This document shows, one piece after another, positions 33,805-45,284 of a stretch of 64,000 nt of DNA. Origin of the DNA: Chelonoidis abingdonii (Eukaryota > Chordata > Testudines > Testudinidae); NCBI RefSeq assembly GCF_003597395.2, contig NC_133772.1, forward strand, positions 139,056,876 through 139,120,875, in the 5' to 3' direction. A program made the position numbers and the translations under genes. Every line of letters starts with the position of its first letter. The stretch's first letter is position 1. Under the pieces are notes generated by a model. The model saw only the letters and a list, made by a program, of their open reading frames with translations, did no database searches and had not been told where the DNA came from.

Positions 33805-33963
33805 TGTGCGGAGGTTCTCCTGATCCCAAAGGACCAAGCCTCAGACCCAGGTCAATGATAACTTAGATCTTACCCAGAATACATCCTTATAGCCAATTCT
33901 TATTAACTAAACTAAAATTTATTAAGAAAGCAAAGAGAGATGGTTATAAATAATAGGAAATAG

Positions 33964-34126
33964 ACCAATTTCCTAGAACTGGAAGGGACCTTGAAAGGTC
34001 ATCAAGTCCAGCCCCCTGCCTTCACTAGCAGGACCAATTTTTGCACTAGATCTCTAAGTGGCCCCCTCAACTTACAACCCTGGGTTTAGCAGGCCAATGC
34101 TCAAACCACTGAGCTATCCCTGCCCC
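33964..34126 (-). mobile_element. tRNA-derived SINE inside LTR-B
   Basis: Minus strand gives GGCAGGGATAGCTCAGTGGT (A box), a B-box-like GGGTTGTAAGTT, GGGGGCCACTTAGAGATCTA and the end GACCTTTCAAGGTCCCTTCC. Same family as 36601 rather than the subtype at 10038. The head is deleted for about 7 bases before TTGAGGGGGCC. Confidence 0.85.
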
Positions 34127-34211
34127 CCTCAAGAACTGAATTCAAGTCTGTATGTATATTGATCTTGATGAAAGATCAATATACATACAGACTTGAATTC
34201 AGTTCTTGAGG
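34127..34211. repeat. Perfect 40-bp inverted repeat with 5-nt loop
   Basis: 34127-34166 (CCTCAAGAACTGAATTCAAG... to TTGATCTT) is the exact reverse complement of 34172-34211, with GATGA as the loop. The right arm is native LTR-B sequence (compare 250-290). The left arm is an extra inverted copy lying between the SINE 5' end and the native arm. Confidence 0.97.
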
Positions 34212-34833
34212 TTCAGATACATAGCAGAGATGATGAGTTTGTAGTTGCCAAAAGTTCTTTTAGAAATAGTCCAGAGATTATAGTTCAATGTTCATATTCA
34301 GGGTGACTCCAGTCAGTGACTGGGGATCTCAATTCTTATGGTTTCCCCTTCTTGAAACCCAAAGCAGATCTGAGATGAAGCAGGATCGTGTCCCAGGGTT
34401 TTTATACATTTCCAGCAGCCTTTCGGCCTGAGAAAACAATAGGATTAACTTTCCTTCTCCCAAACTCCTGGCAATTAGCACAGGGTAATTTATCCATTAA
34501 ACAGTTCTGATAGAGATTACCACAACCTTCACGGAGACATATAGACAATTTCACTCCAGTGTCTTCCTAAATACTAGTACCTCTTTCTTTTTGATCTTTG
34601 AATCAAAGCCATAGTAATAGACAAGATTTGTTTGTTACATCCCAAGCCCTGAGGAAACAGCTTTCCTTCTATCTCTAACAATGCCAGCTGCATTTCAAAG
34701 CTCTATTCATTTACATATTTTCCTAACTGGTCTTTAAAGTTTGGCCCTGGGTCAGGTCAGTCTGTGAGGTAATTAACTCTTTCTGGTCCTGTCACCTTTC
34801 AATGAGATATTATATTACACTCATAAAGTCACA

Positions 34834-35988
34834 GCCTTTGCCTGACTTGTTCTCCTTGCCCTGGGCATATGTGCTGCTACTCCATTGAATGTGAGAACTT
34901 CTGCCTGTTTCACACACAGCCTAAGGGAGCCATAGCATCAGATTCCAGCCCTTGCTCTTCCCTGTGAGCTGCTCTGGGGCAGCTGGGTATCTCCGATGTG
35001 CATGTGGGGGTTTGTCGGCCTGCACACAACAGGCAAGTGCAGGCCCACATCTCCCAGCAGATCCAAGGTGCAGGGTCAGAGGGGCCCTGGCCATAGCATG
35101 CTAGGCTTGGGGATCCCAGCTGGCATAAGTGGTTCCAGGCAGCTGCTACCCACCAGTGTCACTCAGAGCAGCCCTCAGACTGCTTTAATTTATGGGCAGC
35201 CTGGGAGAGCACAACTGGGATGTGCTGCCAGCTCAGTGTCCTTCGTCCTGTCCTACAAACAGCTTGGCCAGACTTGAGGCTCAGGGCTGTGGACTCCAGA
35301 AGCATGGCCCATGTCACTCCATGGTTCTCCAATCTAGGGCAAAGGGCTGTTATAAGTTACTGTGACTGCATCTTGGTTCCTGTTAAAAAGGTGCGTTTTC
35401 CCTTTCATTCCCCCTAAACTCATTCCTCCTTTCATTATTCCAGGGCACATGCTGGGAATAGAGCCCATTTGGCCCACTCCATCCGTCACTGTTCTTTGCA
35501 GAGGTTATCATTGCACTAGCAGAACTCCACCCTGGTAAGACATGCTCCATTCACGACAATTCTCCATGCTCCTGTCTCCAAAACGCAAACAGTGTGTCTG
35601 GAGCTTTCAGGAGTGCTTGAAGCAGAAGCCAGCTCTGATAAACAAACATCACTTTACTTTTCCACACACAGAATGACTCATGATCTTGAGAAAAATTAAT
35701 GACGTGGTCAACATGGAGCAATACTTTTGCTAAAGACGTATACAAACTGTTCAACCTGGTGGCAAAGTTAAACTGGGATGACGGGGAGCCCAGGTCATAC
35801 TAATCTTTTACACAAATGAAAGTTTTTCAGTTATTTTTGTTCAAATGTGGAACTTAATGAACTCGCTAAAGTTCTGCTAATTATCTCAGAAATGAGAAAA
35901 ATGTACGAGGATCATAAAGTGGTTAAGAAAAATAAAGGGACAGACTAACGTCCAATTCAGTGAGTGAAACTGACAGATCTCAGTCTTC
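34834..35988. other. Unassigned spacer
   Basis: No repeat or gene recognised. Frames up to 93 codons without domains. Confidence 0.4.
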
Positions 35989-36002
35989 TGATCTAGGCTT
36001 GT

Positions 36003-36094
36003 AAAAGCAGCAGAGAATCCTGTGGCACCTTATAGACTAACAGAAGTTTTGGAGCATGAGCTTTCGTGGGCGAATACCCACTTCGTCAGATGCA
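36003..36094 (-). mobile_element. 92-bp hammerhead-bearing Penelope-like insertion with 14-bp TSD
   Basis: TGATCTAGGCTTGT at 35989-36002 is repeated at 36095-36108, so the 92 bp between are one insertion. On the minus strand it starts TGCATCTGACGAAG, contains the whole hammerhead core, then CTGTTAGTCTATAAGGTGCC and ends GCTGCTTTT. No coding capacity. It is either a strongly truncated Penelope-like copy or a short non-autonomous form. The TSD length matches that of the 28.4-kb insertion (15 bp) and supports one integration mechanism. Confidence 0.85.
36051..36089 (-). ncRNA. Hammerhead-ribozyme-like core, best preserved
   Basis: Minus strand: CUGACGA (36089-36083), one extra A, stem II GUGGG/CCCAC closed by UAUUCG, GAAA (36065-36062), stem III AGC/GCU with UCAU loop, then C at 36052 where the H17 cleavage residue belongs. 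All invariant core bases of the hammerhead are present. Two cautions: the extra A between A9 and stem II, and no clear stem I pairing between the flanks. Confidence 0.75.
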
Positions 36095-36108
36095 TGATCT
36101 AGGCTTGT

Positions 36109-36600
36109 GAGTCACATAAGCATCAGTCTTGCAAAGAACAGGACAAAGCAGCACTGCCTCACTTCATTATTGGTGCATGTGAACGTTCTGTAGCTTTAGC
36201 ACTCTGGAGTCACCACTCCCCAAACCAGAATACAGACCGCGTAAAGCATGGAACTGCTATACATATAAACCAGAGCCGATAGGTCTGGCTGGGAAGGGAG
36301 GGGGCCACTGCTGGCTGTGGCTAGTCGGACGCGCTGTGTTTTCAGTGCAGGGGCCTCACACGCTCGCACCCAGACTTTGCAGGAGAAGCTGAAGAGGGAA
36401 TTGTTGCCTCGCCTCCTCACGGCCTGGCCCCAGGTGTACTGGAGCTCACTGCACAGCCTGAACCCAGCTCCCACCTCAGAAAGCAAGGTCTGCAAGGCAC
36501 CTCTGCCAGCCAAGGGGCACTGCCCACCTTTAGGTCAGGGAAGGAGGGAGGGAAGCTGCAGGAAAGCCTGTGAGCAGATCTGGGGAGTTACAGCTACCCT
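36109..36600. other. Unassigned spacer
   Basis: No feature. The opposed 105- and 122-codon frames are unsupported, and the plus one runs on into the SINE at 36601. Confidence 0.4.
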
Positions 36601-36790
36601 GGCAGGGGGAGGGATATCTCAGTGGTTTGAGAGTTGGCCTGCTAAACTCAGGGTTGTGAATTCAATCCTTGAGGGGGCCACTTAGGGATCTGGGGCAAAA
36701 ATTGGTCCGGCTGGTGAAGGCAGGGGCTGGACTCAATGACCTTTCAGGGTCCCTTCCTGTTCTATGAGATCTCCAGTTATTAAAAATTAA
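36601..36790 (+). mobile_element. tRNA-derived SINE
   Basis: A box GGGATATCTCAGTGGTTTGA, B box GGTTGTGAATTCAATCC, body GGGGCCACTTAGGGATCTGG, 3' end ATCTCCAGTTATTAAAAATT. Nearly full length, with an A/T-rich tail. No obvious long TSD. Confidence 0.88.
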
Positions 36791-38194
36791 TAATTCAGCA
36801 GTGCTACAGGGAAAAGGAAGATGGAAAGGCAGAGCACACTGTGGTAGTCATCAGGTGGCTGCTTGTCAGCAGGATCAGGTCCTTGATGCCCAGCTAGTAC
36901 ATCTAGAGCCAGGACAAGCCAGAGATTCTGGCTCTGCATGTGCATTTTGAGGCCAAGAGTTTGAGAAGACAGCTCACATTAGCTATTTTCCAGACTGTCC
37001 CACTGAAAAGGAAAGGTCTTTTTTAGCTGTAACAGCTGGGCTCCTGATCCTCGGAGTGGTTGCTTCACTTAACTCACATCCGCAGTGGCTCTAGTTTAAA
37101 CTGTCACTGTAGCTGAGCAATAATTCATGCCCAGTCATATCTCATCGCTGAAGGCCCAGCTCCAGGGGCACTCTGGGTTATGAATATGTCAAACTACAAA
37201 AAGGGAATTTCACTCACAGACTCAGCCCCACTGAGCCCTGTGCATTTTGTTTATAAGGGATAAAGCAATCATTGTGGATATTTCTATATAGGAGCTATGA
37301 CAACACACTTCAAAGTCTCCTGGGCAGGCAGCATGGGAGATGAGAAAGCACATAAGTGTCTCCTCCTCTCACAGGCCAGACTTGTAAATACACTAGAGAA
37401 TAAAACAGCAAATAAACAAAAATATCTAAAAGTCGTACCAAGAGGGTCCCATTAATTCAAACTTCTCTGCTTCCTGAAAGTTGCATTGGCTCACTCCATG
37501 GTCATAGAACATTACATTCCACCTCTGTGCAGAGAATTCAAGGGGGAAAACTCGTGAACAGTGGGGACCATATGGTAGACGTACAAATCCCAAGCATTAA
37601 GAATGCAAATATCTTAGCAGGGTTATACTGCTGGCCTCCTGCTCAGGAACAGGATATCAAGTGTGCAATGCTGAGGGAGATCCAAGAAACAACTTAGTCT
37701 AAAAATCGGGAGTAATGGAAACTCTCCAGATTGCCTGAATCTAAACTGGCCCCATGTCACAACAGGACTAGATATGAAGAGCAACTTCTCAGCATGGGAA
37801 ATGATGGTTCTTTGAAGCACAAAGGGACGAAGAGGCCATCTTCAGACTTTGCCCTTTGCCGCTGAGACACCAAGTAACAGTGACCATAATACAGTGAGGA
37901 CAACAACCCAGCGAGTAGGAAGGTGCCAAGCACTCTAGGTTGACAGCACACGCCAGAAACAAGGGGGGCTGTTTAGAGAGGAAGCTAGTGAAACTGGCCC
38001 TAAAGTGTGAAGCAAAGACATGAAAAGCCTGAGACTCCACATGGCCACTGGTTAAGTGACTGACAAAGTCACTTAACGGAAGACAGAGAATAAATGAAAC
38101 CCCATCTATGGTTAGATAACAAGGTGCAGAGGGCTGTGTGAGACAGACAGGTGACCTTATGAAAATAGAAATAAAACCCAAGTGAACCAATTGA
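36791..38194. other. Unassigned spacer
   Basis: No recognised feature. The 144-codon minus frame at 37789-38223 overlaps a 64-codon frame and has no domain. Confidence 0.4.
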
Positions 38195-38320
38195 TTCAGA
38201 AATTCCAAGGCCAGAAAGGACAACTATGATGATCTAGTCTGACCTCCTGCGTAGCACAGGCTATAGGACTCCCAGAAATAATCCCTGGTTCAACCGGAGC
38301 AGATCTTTTAGACTGGATAG
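38195..38320 (-). mobile_element. CR1 3' tail fragment
   Basis: AAATTCCAAGGCCAGAAAGG, GATGATCTAGTCTGACCTCC and CAGATCTTTTAGAC are the reverse of the CR1 3' end whose plus copy is at 33.2 kb. Confidence 0.8.
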
Positions 38321-39334
38321 GAGACAAAACAAAAAATAGGGGTGAGTGATCTGTTCATTGTGGCAAATGGATAATGGCAAATGGAGCCCCGACTGACATG
38401 GGAGTGGAGGATGTTTGTTAATGACCTGCAGAAGAGGGAGTTTAAAAGTTTACTGAAGGCAAACTGATTGCAATAAGAAATTCACACGTGTAAATGTTGG
38501 TCCTGATTCAACCACCCTTACTCCTGGCACGTGGTGCCTTGCTCTGTGAGTGGTCCTGCTGAATGCTGTTGAACAGATCCATGCATATTACTTTTAGAAA
38601 ACGATGGCACAAGAAGACAAAGCAGGGTCATAGCTGACCTCCCATCCCATTGCATTGCACTAGCCAGGCAGAGGGTTTAGGGTTATATGAATTCATATTC
38701 AGGGTGAACTGTGAGAGCCTTAGTACAGAGCCACTTGGCTACTCTTCTTGGCAAAGGCTCGGTGGAGGCTCCCTGTTCCCCATCTGGTTCTGTGATGGCT
38801 TTAGGTCCAGTCTAATAGAGAGCAGCCCCCAGACAGTGTTGATGTATCTCACGGTAACAGCCCTAAGGGGCCTCCCCCAACTGAGAGAGGACAGAGATGC
38901 TCTGGCCTTGCTTTTCTGCACTCTGCTATACCTCCTCCACTGGATACGAGTTAGAGAGAAGCCAGATAAATGGTACCTCTTCCCTGCAGAGTCAGCCCAT
39001 CCAGAGCCTGGGTGTTAGCCTTTAACCCTCCTTCTGTCCACACAGGGAAACATCTAACCCAGGTTTCAGGGTGCCCCAAGCCCACACTGGCAGGCATAGC
39101 CGAGCGTACAGGTTTGAGTTCAGCTTTGGCTTCAGCCCAGGCTGGCAACCAGGCTGCACTGCAATGAGACCACAGGCTAATCAAACCCAGCTGCAGCTGG
39201 TCCTCCCATGCTACCCTCAGTTCCATTTCGGCTCCACCTTTTTGTCTAACTCCTCCCTTGAGGGACACAACCCGATGCTCGGGGAAACCCTACACCTGTG
39301 AGTGCCAGTATCTGAGACTGAAACACAGGGCTGG
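38321..39334. other. Unassigned spacer
   Basis: No recognised feature. Frames on both strands at 38650-39270 have no domains. Confidence 0.4.
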
Positions 39335-40575
39335 ATTACTCAGAAGAACATAAGAGCGGCCACACTGGGTCAGACCAAAGGTCCATCTAGCCCAGTATCC
39401 TGTCTTCCAACAGCGAGCAATGCCAGGTGCCCCAGAGAGAATGAACAGAACAGGGAATCATCAAGTGATCCATCCCTTGTCACCCATTCCCAGCTTCTGG
39501 CAAACAGAAGCTAGGGACACCATCCCTGCCCATCCTGGCTAATAGTCGTTGATGTACCTATCCTCCATGAACTTATCTAGTTCTGGCTTGAACCCTGTTA
39601 TAGTCTTTGCCTTCACAACATCCTCTGGCAAGTAGTTCCACAGGTTGACTGTGTGTTGTGTGAAGAAATACTTCCTTTTGTTTGCTTTAAACCTGCTGCT
39701 TATTAATTTCAATTGGTGACCCCTAGTTCTTGTGTTATGAGAAGGAGTAAATAACACTTCCGTAATTACTTTCTCCACTCCAGTCATGATTTTATAGACC
39801 TCTATCATATCCCCCCTTAGTCATCTCTTTTCCAGTCTTATTAATCTCTCCTCATACAGAAGCTGTTCCATACCCTTAATCATTTTTATTGCCCTTTTCT
39901 GAACCTTGTCCAATTCCGGTATATCTTGTTTTTAAGATGGGGCAACTACATCTGCATGCAGTATTCAAGATGTGCGCATACCATGGATTTATATAGCGGC
40001 AATATGATATTTTCTGTCTTATTATCTATCCATTTTGTAATGATTCCCAACATTCTGTTCACTTTCTTGACTGTCGCTGCACATTGAGTGGATGTTTTCA
40101 GAGAACTATCCGCAATGACTCCAAGATCTCTTTCTTGAGTGGTAACAGCTAATTTAGACCCCGTCATTTTATATGTATAGTTGGGATTATGTTTTCCAGT
40201 GTGCATTGTTTTGCATTTTATCAACATTGAATTTCACCAGCCATTTGTTTCCCCGTCACCCAGTTTTGAGAGACCCTTTTGTAGCTCTTTGCAGTTTGCC
40301 TGGGACTTAACTATCTTGAGTAGTTTTGTATCATCTGCAAATTTTGTCACATCACTGTTTACCCCTTTTTCCAAATCATTTAAGAATATGCTAAATAGGA
40401 CCCTGCTATCTACTGCTCTCCTCCTGAAAACTGACCATTTATTCCTACTCTTCATTTCCTGTCTTTTAGCCATTTACTAATCCATGAGAGGATCTTCCCT
40501 CTTATCCCATTACATCTTACTCTGCTTAAGAGCCTTTGGTGAGGGACCTTGTCAAAGGCTTTCTGAAAATGTACA
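39335..40575 (-). mobile_element. CR1 LINE with RT catalytic region
   Basis: Minus strand holds the RT palm: GGAAAAAGGGGTAAACAGTG precedes VTKFADDTKLLKIVKSQANC (intact FADD box) at about 40230-40370, with AFDKVPH-type text further upstream (about 40545). Next come the thumb/C-terminal pieces ([54 protein letters not shown]) and the 3' end GGCCGCTCTTATGTTCT at 39335. At least three frameshifts and several stops. Same subfamily as 15449 and 50885. Confidence 0.92.
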
Positions 40576-40611
40576 TACTCCATAACTGCCATGTTCTATG
40601 AACTCCCCCTG

Positions 40612-40702
40612 AAGCCCTGGTACTGGCCACTGTCAGAGGCAGGACAGTAGGCAAAATGGACCATGGTGTGACCCAATATGGCTGTTCTTATGTTCTTCTT
40701 CC
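40612..40702 (+). mobile_element. CR1 3' tail, opposite strand
   Basis: GGTACTGGCCACTGTCAGAGG and GACCCAATATGGCTGTTCTT are the subfamily's last 90 bases in plus orientation, head to head with the minus copy that ends at 40575. Confidence 0.8.
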
Positions 40703-42654
40703 GCACAGCATTTAACCTTCTGTTTGCCTGCTGCATTCCTGCTGCCCTTCCACAGCATTTACAGAGATGCCATCTGACCCATCCTCCTCCTGTGCTTCCT
40801 GGGTGCCAGAAGCTGACTCTATCCATCAGGGAAAGCTGTGGGGTGAAATCACTAATACTCACCACAGCACTTCCGCACAGGCACACAGAGAGTCCTCTCG
40901 CCACACACTACGAATTCATTTGTAAATTGGCCCAGTTCATTGCACCACTGAGAGCCATGGGATATTCTGATAGACATCCATCACAGCACAGGGGTGAGTG
41001 CAGCACCACTGCGATACTGCCACGTGGGTCTGGCACTGGTAGCGCTCTGCAGCGGGGATGCTCCACCTGTACTGACCTAGCCTGTGCTAACTCTGCATGA
41101 AGACATATCCATCGTGCCTCTGTAATGGCATGACTGGAGAAGTGCTCCCTTGTGGACCTTCCCAGTGTCCTCATGCAGCTGTGGGTTTCCACAGGGCGTG
41201 GAAGGGGAGGAAGTCTCTATCCCTGGTGCCCACTGGGTGCACCTATATCTTAACACATCAGCGGGTCTTAGTCCCAAAATATTCCCAAGCAAAAAATAAA
41301 GTCAACTCACTATTAGTTTATCCTCAGTCTCCCTTTGTTGAGCATCGCTCTCTCCTGGTGGCTGAGTGCTTCTCCCCCAGTGGTGGCACTGGCTATCAGG
41401 CCTGTCTCTCTTCCAGCAAATTTCTCTTCACGCAGAGAGGCAGAGCTCTGTCCTGCTGCCTCACCAGCCAGCCCACAACTGAGCCATGCTCTCTCCTTTT
41501 ATTCCCCCTCCAGGCATGGCATTGGCTGCAGGTATGACAGGGCAGAGCTATCTGGGCCCACAGGGTCTCATGAACCCATTCTATGCTGGCCTGGGGCCTC
41601 TCTGCTCCATCACAGTCTCCAAGAGCTGGGAACACTCCCGCACCAAGCTGCAGCAAAGGGCCCTGAAAGTTCGGATCCACCTGGAAGTTACTCTGCCGGT
41701 ATGGACAGAAGGGATTTCTTCCCACCTTTCATATTCACGTTGGAAAACGCCATGAAGGACTGAAGCAGGAACATTGAGTTAGTGTCACTGTGTTGGATGG
41801 CAGACACGCTCAAGGAGATGTGCAAGGGAGCCTCTCTTCTAAACTGCAAGAAACAAGAGCAGACTTCACATAGTAACGTGTAATGCACAGATTGAGTAAC
41901 CGGGCGACAATGTCTGTTTTGATTAGCACCTGCAGCCGGACAGAGCGATGTCTCTCCAGCAATGACTGGCACAGGTACAAGAGCACTAGTCTGGAGAAGA
42001 TCCATCACCTCCCGGGCTCCAAACCTGGCAGGCTGCTCAGACATTAATTAGAATCGGCATCCCAGGAACTCCCAGTGCAAGTCTGCCTTGGCATATTGAA
42101 AATGTGCCAAAAACCAATCATCACATCACTGTTTATGATGCTCGGGGCATCTGCAATATAAAAAACGCCTCTAGAATTGCAGAGTTGAAAATAATGCAGT
42201 AAGACAGATGACATAACCCACTACAAACTCATGCTGGTCTCTTAAATGTATGCCCAGCATGCCATGTCTTTTGTGGCTAGTCTGGACACTGGATCATCAG
42301 GTATGCCTTTGGACAGCTGTACTTCCCTTTGCCTGTTTAGCCAAACATGCTAACAGTGGCTCTGCATGGAAATGGACAAGTATCTGCTGAGCCCACTTGG
42401 TAGCATCTCCATACGTAGGCAATAAGGAATTTTTTAGGACCCAAATATCCTTGTGATCAGTGCACAAGAGGAGTATGTTCATAGACAGAAATTGCTTCCA
42501 ATAACTATACCCATAAGTCCTGCTAACAGCTGCAGACAGAGGCAGCCTTACTTCTGATAAAGCCCCGCCTCTGCTACCTGTGGGATACTGGGGTTGATTC
42601 CCATTTCACTTAGTGGTTTTTCACCGTACTAACTCCATCTACTTATCCATACAC
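40703..42654. other. Unassigned spacer
   Basis: No domain or repeat found. Overlapping frames of 89-146 codons on both strands (41097-41763) are typical of GC-rich non-coding DNA. A polyglutamine or signal-peptide pattern is not seen. Confidence 0.4.
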
Positions 42655-44585
42655 TTTAAGACCAAAAGGGACCATCATGATCATCTAGTCTGACCTTCTG
42701 CACATTGCAGGCCACAGAATCTCGCCTGCCCACTTCTGTAACAGACTCCTAACCTCTGGCTGAATTATAGATGTCCTCAAATTTTGATCTAAATACTTCA
42801 AGTTACAAAGAATCCACAATTCTCAGAGAGTAGTTATCAGTGGTTCACAGTCATGCTGGAAGGGCATGATGAGTGGAGTCCCACAGGGATCAGTTCTGGG
42901 TCCGGTTCTGTTCCATATCTTCATCAATGATCTAGAAAATGGCATAGAGAGTACACTTATAAAGTTTGTGGATTATACCAAACTGGGGGGGGGGTTGCAA
43001 GTGGTATGGAGGATAGGATTAAAATTCAAACTGGTCTGGACAAATTGGAGAAATGATCTGAAGTAAACAGGATGAAATTCAATAAGGACAAATGCAAAGT
43101 GCTCCACTTAGGAAGGAACAATCAGTTGCCCGCATACAAAATGAGTAATGGCTGCCTAGGAAGGAGCACTGCAGAAAGGGATCTCGGAGTCATAGTGGAT
43201 GACAAGCTAAATATCAGTCAACAGTGTAACACTGTTGCAAAAAAGCAAACATCCTTCTGGGATGTATTAGCAGGAGTGTTGTAAGCACGACACGAGAAGT
43301 CATTCTTCTGCACTACTCTGCTCTGATTAGGCCTCAGCTGGAGTATTGTGTCCAGTTCTGGGTGCCACGTTTCAGGAAAGATGTTGGGAAATTGAGAAAG
43401 TCTAAAGAAGAGCAACAAAAATGATTGAAGGTCTAGAAAACATGACCTATGAGGGAAGATTGAAACAATTTGTTTGGGTTTGTTTAGTGTGGAAAAGAGA
43501 AGACTGAGAGGAAACATGATTACGGTTTTCAAGTATGTAAAAGGTTGTTACAAGGAGGAGAGAGAAAAATTGTTCTTAACCTCTGAGGATAGGATAAGAA
43601 ACAACGGGTTTAAATTGCAGCAGGGGAAAATTAGGTTGGACATTAGGAAAAATTTCCTAACTGTCAGGATGGTTAAACACTGGAATAAATTACCTAAGGA
43701 GGTTGTGGAATCTCCATCAATGGAGATTTTTAAGAGCAGGTTAGACAAACACCTGTCAGGGATGGTCTAGAGAATACTTAGTCCTGCCATGAGTGCAGGG
43801 GACTGGACTAGATGACCTCTCAAGGTCCCTTTTCCAGTTCTACAATTCTATGATTCTATGATTTACATTAGTTTAAACCTGAAGGTGACTTGTGTCCCAT
43901 GCTGCAAAGGAAGGTGAAAACCCCCATTGTCTCTGCCAATCTGACCTCGGGGAAAATTCCATCCAGACCCCGGATAGGGTGTTCATTTGCACCCTGAGCA
44001 TGTCAGCAAAACTCACCAGCCAGAGACTTGGAAGAGAAGTCACTTTAGTAATTCAGAGCTCTCCCCATCTAGTGTCCCGTCACTGGCCATTGGAGATATT
44101 CACTACTAGCAGTCACAGATCTGTTACATGCCATTGTAGGCAGCCTTATCATGCCATCCTTTCCATAAACTTATCAAGCTCAGTCTTGAAGCCAGTTAGA
44201 TATTTTGCACCCACTGCTCTCCTTGGAAGGCTGTTCCAGAACTTCACTCCTTTGATGCTTTAGGAACCTTTGCCTAAATTTAAGCATAAATTTGTTGATG
44301 GGCAGTTTGTATCTATTTGTTCTTGTGTCCACATTGGTGCTTAACATAAAAACTCCTCTGCCTCCCTGGTATTTATCCCTCTGATGTATTTATAGCAAGT
44401 GATCATATCTCCCCTCAACCATTGTTTTATTACACTAAACAAGCCAAGCTCTTTAAGTCTCCTCTCATAAGGTAGATTTTCCATCCCTCTAGTCATCCTA
44501 GTAGCCCTTCTCTGCACCTCTTCCAGTTTGAATTTTTCAGTTTTAAACATGGAAGACCAGAATTGCACACAGTATTCCAGATACT
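42655..44585 (-). mobile_element. CR1 LINE, split by a plus-strand CR1
   Basis: 42655-42837 and 43863-44585 are two halves of one minus copy. The first half is the 3' end (CATGATCATCTAGTCTGACC) and the second continues with the 3' non-coding part (GGGGAAAATTCCATCCAGAC) and ORF2 C-terminus (QRRATRMTRGMENLPYERRL). Joining text such as AGAATCCACAATT / GATTTACATTAG matches the family order. Confidence 0.82.
42838..43862 (+). mobile_element. CR1 LINE inserted in a minus CR1; RT box mutated
   Basis: ORF2 from the RT palm to the end: GVPQGSVLGPVLFHIFINDL, then FVDYTKL where the family has F-A-D-D, so one catalytic Asp (codon 42974-42976) is Tyr. Downstream: STAERDLGVIVDDKLNISQQ, a frameshifted stretch, then RRLRGNMITVFKYVKG and the tail CTATGATTCTATGATT at 43862. 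About 1 kb, 5'-truncated. Confidence 0.9.
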
Positions 44586-44872
44586 AACTTCCATGGCTCG
44601 GGTTTATGTACTGGCCATAACTGCCTGGAGATAGGACAGATTTCCAGTTTGACAGAGCACTCTGGTGGATGCTGTCAGAGCCAGACAGTGTTTGTAACTT
44701 TAGTCATGGATCTGACAGCCAGGAAGGAGCAATATGCTCATGAAGGCACAGTACTGGCCAGACACTCTCCCACAGGGGTTCCTGCTTCTAGCCCAGAACT
44801 CCTGGGTGACAAGAGAGACCCTGTTAGAAAGACATTTCTGCTTCTACCAGAGGTGCTGCAGACAGACACCAA

Positions 44873-45212
44873 CAGTGGTACTGGAACACTTTTTATAGTA
44901 GGGGTGCTGAAAGCCAGGGAAACTGTACAGCAGTGGTTCCCAAAATTTGTACCTTGCAGCCCCCCTTACACTTGTCCATGCCCCTCCCCCTGCCCCCTAA
45001 AGCTGGGGCTTGGAGCAGGGCCATGATTCTGGGGGTAGAAGGATGTGGACCAGGGTAAGGGGGCTGAGACTGGGTCAATAACTGGGGGTGGACGTGGAGC
45101 TCTGGGCACAGGGCCAGCAGCCAGGACCCTGGGTGCAGGGCCAGAAGCAGAGCCTCCCATAAAACCTGGGGGTGCTTCAGCACTCCCTGAACCTCTAGTT
45201 CCTGCACCTCTG
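44873..45212 (+). mobile_element. hAT-type MITE with 8-bp TSD
   Basis: Starts CAGTGGTACTGGAAC and ends as the reverse of CAGAGGTGCAGGAAC, so the terminal inverted repeats match at 12 of 15. Flanks are GACACCAA (44865-44872) and GACATCAA (45213-45220), an 8-bp duplication with one transition. At 44929 a second hAT-like end (CAGTGGTTCCCAAAATTTG) starts inside it, which suggests another nested piece. The frames on both strands here are not genes. Confidence 0.82.
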
Positions 45213-45284
45213 GACATCAACCATGTTTCAGAAAGAAGGAAAGAGTCCAGTCCTGTCCCTCATGAGACAGCAAAGAATTATAGA

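Larger units (their letters stand above)
33805..34833 (-). mobile_element. LTR-B, second copy, containing a SINE
   Basis: On the minus strand it starts TGTGACTTTATGAGTGTAAT (34833 downward) and continues to the polyadenylation region shared with 1-717. Its 3' third is missing or changed before 33805. At 33950-34211 it was hit by a SINE and gained an inverted duplicate of its own sequence. Confidence 0.8.

Noticed and set aside
37789..38223. 144-codon minus frame
   Set aside because: No domain; its start overlaps a CR1 tail.
41097..41763. Overlapping 89-146 codon frames as a small gene
   Set aside because: All frames on both strands are partly open in GC-rich DNA; no recognisable protein.
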